Assembly: GCA_011525685.1 (NCBI GenBank)
Contig: WYBW01000068.1
Coordinates: forward strand, 1-64,000
Length of the DNA stretch: 64,000 bases
Origin: Verrucomicrobiia bacterium
Lineage (GTDB): Bacteria > Verrucomicrobiota > Verrucomicrobiia > Limisphaerales > JADLHS01
Direction of reading: 5' to 3'
Shown here: positions 6,760 through 15,530 of the stretch, in pieces
How the letters are laid out: each line of letters starts with the position of its first letter
How positions within the stretch are numbered: the stretch's first letter is position 1
Notes under the pieces: generated by a model
The model's database searches: none
What the model saw: only the letters and a program-made list of their open reading frames with translations
What the model was told of the DNA's origin: nothing
Made by a program: the position numbers and the translations under genes

Positions 6760-7623
6760 TCAGTGTCCTCCGGTGGTTGGGGTGAGGATTTGGACGCGGT
6801 CGGGGTGGCAATCGAGTTTGGATTTCTCGATGCGGGCGTGGAAGAAGGCGGGTTGTGGCTTGATGAGCTTGCCGGTCCAGCGGACGGGTTCGGCGGTGCG
6901 GCGGGAGGCTCGTGGGCGACCGCGTAGCGGATTTGGGATTTGAGATTCGGAATCTGAGATCTCCTCCGCGCGCAGCCACCGGAAGCCGGCGCTGCGCTCG
7001 CGGGGGTCAAAGACATCGTAGAGCATCAGGCCGAGGTCTTCGTTGAACTGTTCCGGGCATTGGCAAAGCTCAGCGGCGCGGCGGGTGAGAGCGGCGTCGG
7101 GATCGCCGTCCACCCACTCGAAGTCGGCGGCGAATTCCCTCATGCCCAGTCCGGGGCGGTGGAAGCATTTGCCCTGGCGGGCGCGGCGTTCGATTTCGCC
7201 GAGGTATTTGGCCAGCGTGTCTTCGGGGCGGTTGGCCAGCGGCGTGGTGCGGACCTCAGCGGTGATGAGGTATTCAACGTCCTGGAGGGCGAGCATGTTG
7301 CGCTGCGTGCCGTCGTCCGCTCCGCCGCCGGCTTGAATGGGCGTGACTTTGTCCGGCTCGCGCATCCAAGTGCGGGCGCTGTCGAGGCTGATGACTTTGA
7401 TGACTTCGTTACGCCGGAAGGAGAACCACCGGCCCTTTTTGACGACGCGGATGGCCTCAATGAGGTAGAACATCTGCGGCTCCCAGAAGATGGCTTCCAG
7501 GATGCCGCGGGCGGCGGAAGGCGTCATGACGGGGTAGCTGACGCGCTCGACTTTCATTTCGGGGCGGGTGAAACAGGCAAAGTCGCCCCAGACGCGGAGG
7601 GTGATGTGGCTGTTGGTTTTCAT
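6760..7623 (-). CDS. cas5c: CRISPR-associated Cas5c (Cas5d), type I-C crRNA-processing subunit
   Basis: The product has 287 residues beginning ITLRVWGDFACFTRPEMKVERVSYPVMTPSAARGILEAIFW, a near-canonical Cas5d N-terminus. It is a RAMP-fold protein that cuts the repeat hairpin in I-C (replacing Cas6) and stays bound to the crRNA 5' handle. CFHRPGLGMREFAADF matches the conserved central segment. A repeat-derived insert (EEISDSESQIPNPLRG, about residues 222-237) interrupts the C-terminal third. The start overlaps the cas3 stop as ATGA, so translation is probably coupled. Confidence 0.95.
   Translation of the reverse strand: MKTNSHITLRVWGDFACFTRPEMKVERVSYPVMTPSAARGILEAIFWEPQMFYLIEAIRVVKKGRWFSFRRNEVIKVISLDSARTWMREPDKVTPIQAGGGADDGTQRNMLALQDVEYLITAEVRTTPLANRPEDTLAKYLGEIERRARQGKCFHRPGLGMREFAADFEWVDGDPDAALTRRAAELCQCPEQFNEDLGLMLYDVFDPRERSAGFRWLRAEEISDSESQIPNPLRGRPRASRRTAEPVRWTGKLIKPQPAFFHARIEKSKLDCHPDRVQILTPTTGGH
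6930..6962. repeat. In-frame locus repeat inside cas5c
   Basis: It encodes EISDSESQIPNP. This is a diverged copy read in a different phase from the NLKSQIS copies, but still without a stop. Confidence 0.75.
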
Positions 7624-9890
7624 GCGATGAAATCGTCCAGCGGGCGGTTCTCAATCACCAAGCCGAGGTCAGGGTGATAGTAGCCGTCGTCGAGGACTTG
7701 GAGTTCAAGGTTCGGGAGAAGTTCGTGGATGGCCTTCATGGGCTGCAGCCGGGCAAAGTTGTGCGAGCGGACGTTGACCATGAAGCGTTGCAGGCGGCGG
7801 AGGTCATCGCGCGTGAAGCGGGGCTGGCCGGGCGCGGGCACACGAGCGCGGATTTCTTCGATGAGCGGCGCGGCGTAGGGTTTGCCGTGGCTGTCGCGGG
7901 AGACGATGACGGGCCGGCCTTCGTCGGCGATGACCCTGGCTTTGGCGGCGACCTGACGGAAACGGAGTTGCTCGCGGTCCTGCTGAATGGTGGTTTCACC
8001 ACGCCGAGCGTAGTCCGTGTTCACGACCTGATAAAGGTTTTGGAAGTAGTCGGCGAAGAGTTGCGGGTCGGTGGCGAGGCGCTCGGTGGGGTGCGGGTCC
8101 TGGCTGAGAGAGGCAAGCGTGATGGCGGCCTGGTCAGCGGCGGCTTGATAGAGACCTTGCGGGAGCTTGTGGTCGGCCGGGCGGAAAACGTGCATCTGGC
8201 CGGCGGGCCGGCGGCCTTCGCGGTTGCAGCGGCCGGCGACCTGGACGATGGAATCCAGCGGGCCGAGCGCGCGCCAGACGACGGGGAAGTCCACGTCCAC
8301 GCCCGCTTCGATGAGCTGCGTGGAGACGACGCGGCAGGATGCGCCGTCGCGCAGTTGCCGGCGGATTTCCTCAATGAGCGTGAGGCGATGTTCCGGGCAC
8401 ATCGCGGCGGAGAGGTGGATGGGCGGCGGCTCATCGGGCCGCTGGCGGCGCAGTTCCTCCCAGAGATCCTTCGCATGGCGGGTGAGGTTGACGACGCAGA
8501 GAACCTGCGGCTCGGCGGCAAGGCGTTCGGCCAGCGCGGGCCAGTCGAGCGTTTCGCCGGCGGCGGGCAGGTGGTAATCCACACGGCGCAGTTGGCGGAA
8601 GAGCGCCGGAGGATCGGGCGCGATTTCGCGCAGTTCGTGCGGCTCGAAGAAGTCTTTGGGCAGCGAGCCGTTGCGTCGGAAGGCCGGTTGCGTGGCGGAG
8701 CAGAAGATGAAGCTGACGCCATAGTTGCGCTGGAGTTCACGGAAGACGTTGAACGAAGGCGCGAGCAGATGCGCCGGCAAGGTTTGCACTTCATCGAAAA
8801 TGACGACGGAGCGGGGGATGCGGTGGAGCTTGCGGCAGCGCGCGGGCGCGGCGGCAAAGAGCGATTCGAGGAACTGCACCGACGTGGTGACGATAACCGG
8901 GGAGTCCCAATTCTCGGCAACGAGTTCGAGGCGGGATTTTTCCTCTTCGCTCTGGTCCGGTGGCGGGCAAACGCCAGAGTGGTTCTCCAGGACCACGTCG
9001 TGCCCGAGGATGCGGCGATACTCGGCGGCGTTTTGCTCGATGATGGAAAGGTAGGGAATGACGACGATGACGCGGCGGAGGCCGTGCGCTTTGGCGTGAG
9101 CCAGCGCGAAGGCCATCGAAGAAAGCGTCTTGCCGCCGCCGGTGGGGACGGTGAGCGAGAAGAAGCCCTGGGGCTGCGCGGCTTGTGCGAGGCAGGCGTC
9201 GAAAATGCGGTTCCGGAGCGCGGCGAGCGGACTGTCGGGGTTGGCCTCGCTTTTCCGCTGGCGCTCCGTCTGGACGGCTGCGAGCAACCGGTCGGCTTCG
9301 AGGGGTTTGTCCGGCTGTGGAGTGTCCGGCCAACAGGCGGTGTCGAGCCGGTCGGCGTCCACCAGACAGGAAAAGAGCAGCCGGGTGTAAAGATCGGTCG
9401 CGAAGGCATCCGTCACCCACGGAGGCGGGCTGGCGGCGGCCGGGATCGGGCCGAGTTCGCCTTCGAGCAGTTGCACCAAATCTCGGGCGGTTTCGAGGGG
9501 ACGAAGTTTCGGCGCGGCGACAAGTTGCTGCAAATCGCCGAGGTCATGCAAGCCGGCGTGGTGACCGGCGATGGCAAAGGCTGTGCCGGCGAGCTTGTTT
9601 TCCTGTTCAACGCGGTCAAACGCCCAGGCCGCGCCGAAAACAGCGTGTTGGGTTTCGGCACTGCTGCCGCGCTCACCGCGCAACATCTGCTGAAATTCAG
9701 GCCGGTATTTCCCCAAATCATGCAGCAGGCCGGCGAATTCGGCTTCCATTTCCAGACCGAGCGGCGCGGCAAAACCCTTGGCCAGCGCGGCGCCATTGCG
9801 CAAGTGCTCGATTAGCGGTTGCCAGCGTCCAGAGCTTTCCGGCAACGGGTGTTCCTGCGCGTCTTTGGCGGTGTGAGCGTAAAGTGTCAT
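7620..9890 (-). CDS. cas3: CRISPR-associated helicase/nuclease Cas3 (type I-C)
   Basis: The product has 756 residues. The N-terminal HD nuclease domain has LLHDLGKY (His57-Asp58), a following HAVFGAAWAF, and IAGHHAGLHD. The superfamily 2 helicase domain has Walker A VPTGGGKT near residue 250, the DEVQ box near 365 and motif VI QVAGRCNREGRR. Cas3 is recruited by Cascade to unwind and degrade target DNA. It ends four bases into cas5c. The Cas5-like ORF lies five bases upstream of its ATG, so both are probably co-transcribed. No repeat insert is present. Confidence 0.97.
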   Translation of the reverse strand: MTLYAHTAKDAQEHPLPESSGRWQPLIEHLRNGAALAKGFAAPLGLEMEAEFAGLLHDLGKYRPEFQQMLRGERGSSAETQHAVFGAAWAFDRVEQENKLAGTAFAIAGHHAGLHDLGDLQQLVAAPKLRPLETARDLVQLLEGELGPIPAAASPPPWVTDAFATDLYTRLLFSCLVDADRLDTACWPDTPQPDKPLEADRLLAAVQTERQRKSEANPDSPLAALRNRIFDACLAQAAQPQGFFSLTVPTGGGKTLSSMAFALAHAKAHGLRRVIVVIPYLSIIEQNAAEYRRILGHDVVLENHSGVCPPPDQSEEEKSRLELVAENWDSPVIVTTSVQFLESLFAAAPARCRKLHRIPRSVVIFDEVQTLPAHLLAPSFNVFRELQRNYGVSFIFCSATQPAFRRNGSLPKDFFEPHELREIAPDPPALFRQLRRVDYHLPAAGETLDWPALAERLAAEPQVLCVVNLTRHAKDLWEELRRQRPDEPPPIHLSAAMCPEHRLTLIEEIRRQLRDGASCRVVSTQLIEAGVDVDFPVVWRALGPLDSIVQVAGRCNREGRRPAGQMHVFRPADHKLPQGLYQAAADQAAITLASLSQDPHPTERLATDPQLFADYFQNLYQVVNTDYARRGETTIQQDREQLRFRQVAAKARVIADEGRPVIVSRDSHGKPYAAPLIEEIRARVPAPGQPRFTRDDLRRLQRFMVNVRSHNFARLQPMKAIHELLPNLELQVLDDGYYHPDLGLVIENRPLDDFIA

Positions 9891-9895
9891 GCGGA

Positions 9896-10156
9896 TTACG
9901 CAGATGCGTCCCGATAAAACCCCGCTTGCAGCGGCCCACCGTAGTTGGTGACGTAGCGATGGAATTGGATGAGCCGGCAGATTTCCGCTTTCACCGGGCG
10001 GACGCGAACCGACTTCCAGCGCAGGATGGACTCAAACATGCCCTTCGCCGCGCTGAACGTCGGCGCGACATACGACACGGGCGACGAGCCGGTGTCGGGT
10101 CGCGTCCATAACGCCGGCAGACCGGAGATTGCGAGTGGGAGGGGATACGGTTTCAT
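9896..10156 (-). CDS. Short Cas5-like N-terminal protein upstream of cas3
   Basis: The product has 86 residues. SSPVSYVAPTFSAAKGMF has the form of the Cas5 N-terminal segment (compare VSYPVMTPSAARGI in the adjacent cas5c), and FHRYVTNYGGPLQ resembles a motif in Cas5-like proteins encoded upstream of cas3 in some loci, as I remember them. Those proteins are longer, so this one looks truncated: after GGPLQ only nine unrelated residues (AGFYRDASA) remain before the stop. The stop lies five bases before the cas3 ATG. It may be a decayed second Cas5 or a genuine mini-protein. Confidence 0.6.
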   Translation of the reverse strand: MKPYPLPLAISGLPALWTRPDTGSSPVSYVAPTFSAAKGMFESILRWKSVRVRPVKAEICRLIQFHRYVTNYGGPLQAGFYRDASA

Positions 10157-10358
10157 AAAATCAATCTCATTTCATCGCCCCGGAGCGCCTGGGTAGCATG
10201 GGCTTTTGTAGCCACTGGGCGCGGGAGTAACAAGGTGGAGTTGTTGCCAATTGTTCACATTCACGCGGCCAGTTTACCCGTGAGGGTGGGACAAATACCG
10301 TCCAAGGATGACTTTACTCGTCCGAGGCCGGTGTCATATCGTTGCCACACTCGACAAT

Positions 10359-11144
10359 ATGAAAACGATCCTCTCCCTCCACCCGGCAGTCACGCTCCTC
10401 TTACTTCTGACATTTGTGCCCGGCACTGTCGCCGCCGAGAAACACATTGGGGTCGGCGCGAAGCCCGAGGCGGGGGCGGAGGTTCTTTTTGACGGCTCAC
10501 GCGCGATGCTGGACGAGAAGTGGACGTACTGGGAAGGGCCGGGGTTCAAGTCGTCGCTGCCCATCAAGTGGCGCATCGTGGAGGACCCGGTGGATGGCGG
10601 GACCTGTGTGATGACGGATGACCGCGCGGCGGATGGCGGCCGGTATGGCGCGGCGGACATTGTGACGAAGCAGGCGTACCGCGACTTCCGGCTGCACATC
10701 GAATTCCTGATTCCCAAGCCCCGCGGCAACAGCGGCGTCTATTTGCAGAACCGTTACGAAATCCAGGTGCTCGACGGCGACAAAACCAAACATGGCATGG
10801 GCGCGGTGATCAACGAGACCGAGTCGCCGTATCACGCCTACAATGGCGTCGGCAAATGGAACGCCTACGACATCGTGTTCCGCGCGGCGCGGTTCAAGGA
10901 CGGTAAACGCGTTGAAAAGGCCTTGGTGACGATGTATTTCAACGGTATCAAGGTTCACACCAACGTGCCGATCAATCAAGTTTGGGGCGGGCCGAACTCC
11001 GGTCTCGATGGGGGCAACGACGGTGGCAAGGGCATCACGGACACACCCGGCGGGCTAAAACTTCAGGCCGAAGGTCACGACGTGCGTTACCGCAACATCT
11101 GGATCAAGGAACTGGATTTGCCGCAGCCGAACACGGATTTCTGA
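10359..11144 (+). CDS. Secreted DUF1080 protein (3-keto-disaccharide hydrolase family)
   Basis: The product has 261 residues. A signal peptide (TILSLHPAVTLLLLLTFVPGTVAA) is followed by a concanavalin-like jelly-roll domain with GNSGVYLQNRYEIQVLD, HAYNGVGKWNAYDIVFRAARF and GGLKLQAEGHDVRYRNIWIKEL, all hallmarks of DUF1080. Members are periplasmic or secreted and some cleave 3-keto-glycosides; the substrate here is unknown. The ATG at 10359 is chosen because the signal peptide starts there; an earlier in-frame codon would add a non-hydrophobic leader. It stands alone, divergent from the cas operon across a 200-bp gap. Confidence 0.9.
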   Translation: MKTILSLHPAVTLLLLLTFVPGTVAAEKHIGVGAKPEAGAEVLFDGSRAMLDEKWTYWEGPGFKSSLPIKWRIVEDPVDGGTCVMTDDRAADGGRYGAADIVTKQAYRDFRLHIEFLIPKPRGNSGVYLQNRYEIQVLDGDKTKHGMGAVINETESPYHAYNGVGKWNAYDIVFRAARFKDGKRVEKALVTMYFNGIKVHTNVPINQVWGGPNSGLDGGNDGGKGITDTPGGLKLQAEGHDVRYRNIWIKELDLPQPNTDF

Positions 11145-11212
11145 ATCATCAGCCAGGCCGCCGGGACGCGGGGCTGGTTGATCACCTTCGCCCGCTCGCG
11201 CTTTCCTGTGTC

Positions 11213-11530
11213 ACGGGCACATCTCAGTTTGTTGCCACGGGGGATGGCTGAATGTGGTGAGTTGGTTGCGCTTGATGCCGATGGGGCGGCTTACCAGCAG
11301 ACCCGGTACACTGGGCGGCTGGCAAGCCGCCCCTCCAGCAGACCAGCGGACTTGCAACAACTGAAACGCGTTGTTGCGCCCCCGAATCCTAACGGACCTG
11401 CTCAAAGCGTTCAGCCGTTGGGTGAGACGCAGAACTCATGGGCGCGCGGCCTTCAGGCCGCTTCAACGCGGGTTTTTAAGCCGACGCGGAAGCGGCGTGA
11501 ACGCCGCGAGCCAAAGTCGCCAAGGATTCA
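11213..11530. repeat. Intergenic repeats of three families in a 450-bp gap
   Basis: At 11215-11234 there is a sequence like the left end of the 213-bp MITE (GGGCACATCTCAGTTTGTTG). At 11284-11360 lies a palindromic repeat with GGCGGCTGGCAAGCCGCC, also found near 15500, 21510, 29920, 33215 and 43710. At 11440-11530 lies a second palindrome (GCGGCCTTCAGGCCGC, then GGCGTGAACGCCGCG) with a close copy at 33384-33470. No gene is visible in this gap. Confidence 0.75.
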
Positions 11531-11595
11531 GGTTGTGCCGCAAGGCTGGGGAATTTTTCTTCCTTTGACGGCGGGCATCTGTTAGGAATCGCCGC

Positions 11596-12540
11596 GTGCG
11601 TAAGTTCATTCTAACCGGCTTCGCCCTCTGTCTTTGCGTGTGGCTCGCGCCTTTGGCCAGCGCTCAAACGTATCAGTTGCTCGATGGGACCAGTGTGACA
11701 GGCGAGGTGGTATTGCCCGCCCGGCCCGAGGGGGTGAACATTCGCGTGGCGCCCAGCACCTACCAGTTCGTGGGCTGGACCAACTTCACGCAAGCGGCGC
11801 TTCAGGAGCTGGCGAAGAACGAACGAATCGCTCCGTTTGCCGAACCCTACATCGAGATCACCGAGGAGGACCGTCTCCGCAAGACCGAGGTCGTCATCAA
11901 ACCTCCGCCGCGCCTGGAGCGGCCGGCGGGCGGTTCCCTGCTGGGCAGTCTGCTCCGTTCCTCGGTCGGGATGTTTGCCCTGCTGCTGATTTACGCGGCC
12001 AACGTTTACGCGGCCTACGAGATCGCTGTCGTGCGCGCCTATCCACCGCTCATGGTGTGCGCCGGCGCGGCGGTCGCACCGTTCATCACGCCGATTGTCT
12101 TTCTTTGCCTGCCGACGCGGCTCGAATCCACAGCGGCCCCGGTGGAGGAGGAAAAGGCGCAGGAGGCCACGGCACTGGACCATGGTTCGATGGCCGACGT
12201 GCCCACCGGCACGGTGGGCAGCACACTGCACATCGCGCATGAAGAGGCTGCCGCGGCCGCCCGCCCCGAAACCCAGGTGTTCAAGCGCGGCCAATACACG
12301 TTCAACCGGCGGTTCATCGAAACCAAATTCTCCGGCTTTTTCGGGATTGTGCGGCGGGACACGGAAAAAGACCTGGTGATGCTGCTCAAATCGGCGCGGG
12401 GCGAGTTTGTCGTCCACCGCATCAGCCGCATTGCCGCCAACGACATGCACGTGGAAATCCGGAAGGGCGCGGCCACTTCCGAAGTCCAGGTGCCGTTCGC
12501 GGAAATCCAGGAGATTCAACTCAAACACAAGGATGCATAG
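11596..12540 (+). CDS. Hypothetical exported/membrane protein
   Basis: The product has 314 residues from a GTG start. It has an N-terminal signal sequence (ILTGFALCLCVWLAPLASA), a short extracytoplasmic domain starting QTYQLLDGTSVTGEVV, two central membrane segments (about residues 118-143 and 152-172), then an acidic linker and a C-terminal domain with KRGQYTFNRRFIETKFSGFFG. I do not recognise the family. The QLLDGTSVTGEVV start resembles small beta domains in other Verrucomicrobia secreted proteins. The palindromic repeat at 11440-11530 ends about 65 bp upstream. Confidence 0.75.
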   Translation: MRKFILTGFALCLCVWLAPLASAQTYQLLDGTSVTGEVVLPARPEGVNIRVAPSTYQFVGWTNFTQAALQELAKNERIAPFAEPYIEITEEDRLRKTEVVIKPPPRLERPAGGSLLGSLLRSSVGMFALLLIYAANVYAAYEIAVVRAYPPLMVCAGAAVAPFITPIVFLCLPTRLESTAAPVEEEKAQEATALDHGSMADVPTGTVGSTLHIAHEEAAAAARPETQVFKRGQYTFNRRFIETKFSGFFGIVRRDTEKDLVMLLKSARGEFVVHRISRIAANDMHVEIRKGAATSEVQVPFAEIQEIQLKHKDA

Positions 12541-12661
12541 CTCGTCGGAGGGAGGTTGCCCCCGCCCGAGTCCGCTGGCGCCGGGATGCGATTCCGTGCG
12601 CCGCTTTTGAACGCAAGGGCCGGAGAATTGTCTGTAAACCGAAATCAATCCCTGAACCCGC

Positions 12662-13249
12662 ATGAAATACCGCACGATTCTGCTCTTTGGCGCGCCCGGC
12701 GCCGGCAAGGGCACCCAAGGCAAAATCCTCGGCACCATCCCCAACTTCTTTCACTGCGCCTGCGGCGACGTGTTCCGGTCGCTCACGACCAGCAGTCCGT
12801 TGGGCAAGACTTTCATCGAGTATTCCAGTCGCGGAGAACTCGTGCCGGACGAACCGACGGTCGAGTTGTGGCGCAGCTTCATCCAGGGCTGCGAGCGCTC
12901 CAACCGCTTTCGCCCAAAGGACGACACGCTGGTATTGGACGGCATCCCCCGCAACCGGCATCAGGCTGAGATGCTGGCGGACACGCTGGACGTGAAAGCC
13001 GTGTTTTACCTCCACTGCACGAATTTCGAGGCGCTGGTGCAACGCCTGCAAAAACGCGCGCTCAAGGAGAACCGGCTCGACGATGCCAACCTCGATGTGA
13101 TCCGCGACCGGCTCAAGACTTACGAAAAGGAAACGAAACCAGTCCTGAACTTTTACGGTCGAAAGCTTACGCACCGCATTGACTCGACCCAATCGCCCGT
13201 CAAGGTCCTCCGTGACATCCTGCGCCACGTGGACAAAGTGATTTCCTGA
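12662..13249 (+). CDS. Nucleoside monophosphate kinase, adenylate kinase-like, short LID
   Basis: The product has 195 residues. The P-loop is GAPGAGKGT (residues 10-18), followed by CGDVFRSL, GELVPDEPTVELW and LDGIPRNRHQAEML, which match adenylate kinase NMP-binding motifs with small changes (GDML and DGFPR are usual). The long LID with its Cys or polar lobe is missing; only RALKENRLDDAN remains, followed by IRDRLKTYEKETKPVLNFY. It probably phosphorylates AMP or a related NMP. It could be a second, divergent Adk rather than the essential one. Confidence 0.85.
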   Translation: MKYRTILLFGAPGAGKGTQGKILGTIPNFFHCACGDVFRSLTTSSPLGKTFIEYSSRGELVPDEPTVELWRSFIQGCERSNRFRPKDDTLVLDGIPRNRHQAEMLADTLDVKAVFYLHCTNFEALVQRLQKRALKENRLDDANLDVIRDRLKTYEKETKPVLNFYGRKLTHRIDSTQSPVKVLRDILRHVDKVIS

Positions 13250-13295
13250 AACTTGAACCGCATGTCCGCGAGAGTTCAACTCGCCGGCCAATCCC

Positions 13296-13538
13296 TCAAG
13301 TTCCCCGCCGCACCTTGGGTTTGATCTGAGTCACCTTGTACACCTGCCCTTGGCGATCGTAGGTGGTCCATTCGCCAACTTGCGCGCCATTCTGAAAGTG
13401 GCCTGATCGCAGCTTCGTGCCGTCCTTTCGAAACCATTCCCAATAACCGACCGGGAGGCCGTCGGCCATGTTCCCTTTCGCCCAGACAGTTCCATCCTTG
13501 TGATACTCGACATGCTTTCGCGTTTTGCTCCTTTTCAT
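13296..13538 (-). CDS. Small YwqK/MORN-like repeat protein
   Basis: The product has 80 residues with repeated YHKDGTVWAKGNMADGLPVGYW, FRKDGTKLRSGHFQNGAQVGEW and YDRQGQVYKV units, the pattern of the YwqK family (often annotated as toxin-antitoxin antitoxin) and of MORN repeats. No signal peptide is seen. No partner toxin is visible beside it. Function unknown. Confidence 0.7.
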   Translation of the reverse strand: MKRSKTRKHVEYHKDGTVWAKGNMADGLPVGYWEWFRKDGTKLRSGHFQNGAQVGEWTTYDRQGQVYKVTQIKPKVRRGT

Positions 13539-13598
13539 CGGTGCTGTGTTGAGTTTTACGATGGCAGGTCACGACGGCGGGAGATTCGCCTGCGCGAC

Positions 13599-15062
13599 TC
13601 AGGCCGGTTGTTCCGCATCGCGCGTCACTTTGGCGAACAGATGTCGCGTCAGCAAGCCCGCCGTGAACGCCAGCAGCACCAGTGCGCAAAGGTTGAGGTA
13701 AAGCGATTGCCATTTGCCGCCCAAACCGGCCACGCAGGGATAGATGATGCCGAACAGCATCAACAGCCCGGCCAACGGCTTGCCGGCGCCACCTCCGATG
13801 CGCGCCAGCAGCACCGCCAGCAGCGCGAACAGCGGCAACAACACCAGCGCCGCCGTGCCCCAGAACCCAAACAACAGATCGCTGAAGTCCCCCAGCAAAC
13901 CGTAGCTCACGGCGGTCGCCGCGCTGAACAGCACCGTGAGCAGCACCGCATGGCGCTTGGCCTGAAGTGTCAACGACAGTGCCAGCAGGGCGAAGATCAG
14001 CAGCCATGCTCGTTCGACTTCGCGGAGGACGGCGTTGGTGGTGTCGCCCGGTTGCGGCAGTTCGGGCAGCGCGATGCCCATGCCCTTGTTCGACAGGGCA
14101 TGATCCAAACGATAGGTCAACACGCTGCCCTGTTGATCCGCCGTGGGTTTGATGTCAGTGGGAGTCATGCAGCCTTCCGGATAATTGAGTCGGGCACGGG
14201 GCAGATCGGGCAGAGTGAGCGTCAGCAGGAAGTCGCGGATTTCCCGGGCCTCGCGCACCTGGAAATACCAGAAGGACATGCCGCGGCTCTTGAAACCGAT
14301 GCGCAAATCCATCGCCTCATTCGGCTGGACCACGCGGTGGAGCAACAGGCCGCCATGCTTGATCTCCATTTGCGGAAGCACGTCGGCGCCGTTGAGGGTG
14401 GCGGTCATCGCGTCGTACATGGCGCCGTCGGCCGGCAGGGGAAAGATCAAATTGCATTGTTGGGCCGTCGGGGCGGGATTCCGCAGCCGCCAGGCAAACC
14501 GGCAGTCGGTTTCGTAACCGCCGTAATACGCCGAGCCTTTTTTGCGCGGGTTTTGACGCAGGCTCACCTCGTGGCGGGCGGCCACGAACGGATTGCCCGT
14601 GGCAAACTTGCGGACGGTTTTCTTGCGCAACACGGCCGGCCGGGTGAGGTCCTCGGACTCGATGCGCTCGGTGATTTCCTCTTCGGTGAAGAGTTCCACC
14701 CGGAGCTCGGCCTGGGTTTGCTCGGCCCCCCAGATGGTCTGGACGGCGTTGTAATTGGCCGTGGTGACGCGGCCATGGGTGCGTTGAAAATTCGCCACGG
14801 TCTGATGGAGATAACTGCGCAACACGGCCACCGCGGCCACGAGCAGGGCCACGAGCAACCCGGCCCGAAGCAGACGCAGCAAATGACCGTGCAGCGTCCA
14901 GAGCAAACTGGTCTTCCCAGTGGATTCCGGCGGGGGCGTCGTTCGCCAAAGCGCGGAAAGGAACACCGCCAGCAAGGCGGCGCCCAGAAAGAGGGCCAGC
15001 AACGGTTCGTCGGCGGCCAGACCGCGCGCGCGGTCAGTGAAGTGAGAGAGGAAACTTTTCAT
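13599..15062 (-). CDS. Multi-pass membrane protein with CreD-like layout
   Basis: The product has 487 residues. Two N-terminal membrane segments (about 21-41 and 62-84) are followed by an extracytoplasmic domain of roughly 270 residues and five to six C-terminal membrane helices from about residue 352. A large periplasmic domain after one or two TMs and a helical bundle at the end, with GMGIALPEL near the junction, resemble the inner-membrane protein CreD. I am not sure of the family; envelope function is inferred from topology only. Confidence 0.7.
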   Translation of the reverse strand: MKSFLSHFTDRARGLAADEPLLALFLGAALLAVFLSALWRTTPPPESTGKTSLLWTLHGHLLRLLRAGLLVALLVAAVAVLRSYLHQTVANFQRTHGRVTTANYNAVQTIWGAEQTQAELRVELFTEEEITERIESEDLTRPAVLRKKTVRKFATGNPFVAARHEVSLRQNPRKKGSAYYGGYETDCRFAWRLRNPAPTAQQCNLIFPLPADGAMYDAMTATLNGADVLPQMEIKHGGLLLHRVVQPNEAMDLRIGFKSRGMSFWYFQVREAREIRDFLLTLTLPDLPRARLNYPEGCMTPTDIKPTADQQGSVLTYRLDHALSNKGMGIALPELPQPGDTTNAVLREVERAWLLIFALLALSLTLQAKRHAVLLTVLFSAATAVSYGLLGDFSDLLFGFWGTAALVLLPLFALLAVLLARIGGGAGKPLAGLLMLFGIIYPCVAGLGGKWQSLYLNLCALVLLAFTAGLLTRHLFAKVTRDAEQPA

Positions 15063-15530
15063 CGAGGGTCATGGGGATTGGCCCGCGAACTGGACGAAGC
15101 GGCTTTGGGTAAAAGCTGGATACGACCGGTCAGACGGCGACGGCGTCGCGCCTGCCCGCGCGGATTCGTCAGTCGGTTCACACCATTCAAGCAGAATCGC
15201 CCGGTTCACGGACCGGGTTCGGGTTGGCCAGGGCGCGTTGAAGAATCGGCATAACCGGACCAGCAACACGTCATGGCTTGAGTTGCTGCACCTGACTCAC
15301 ACGAGGGGTGACAGATTGGGTGAGGAACCGCTGCTCCGCGTTCACTTTGCCGAAGCGCCACCATTAAAGACCCGCGCCCGTGCCGGTGTCCAATGTCATC
15401 TGGAAAAACTTATTCACAACAACCGGTCTGGCTGAAACCACGGCCTGGTCGCGGCAGAGATTGTGAATGGCGGCACCCGCGCAGTCGTAGAAACCGGGCG
15501 GCCGGTAAGCCGCCCCTCCCTGCCGGCCAA
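15063..15530. other. Intergenic region with one palindromic repeat
   Basis: This 468-bp gap holds a GGCGGCCGGTAAGCCGCC-type palindrome at 15495-15530, ending at the GH5 gene stop. I see no convincing gene in the rest. Confidence 0.6.

Noticed and set aside
7674-9815. Long plus-strand open frame opposite cas3
   Set aside because: It mirrors the cas3 codons in a GC-rich sequence and has no recognisable domain; cas3 is clear on the other strand.
13540-14007. Open frame running through the YwqK-like gene into the CreD-like gene
   Set aside because: It is in a different frame from both recognised proteins and has no homology pattern.
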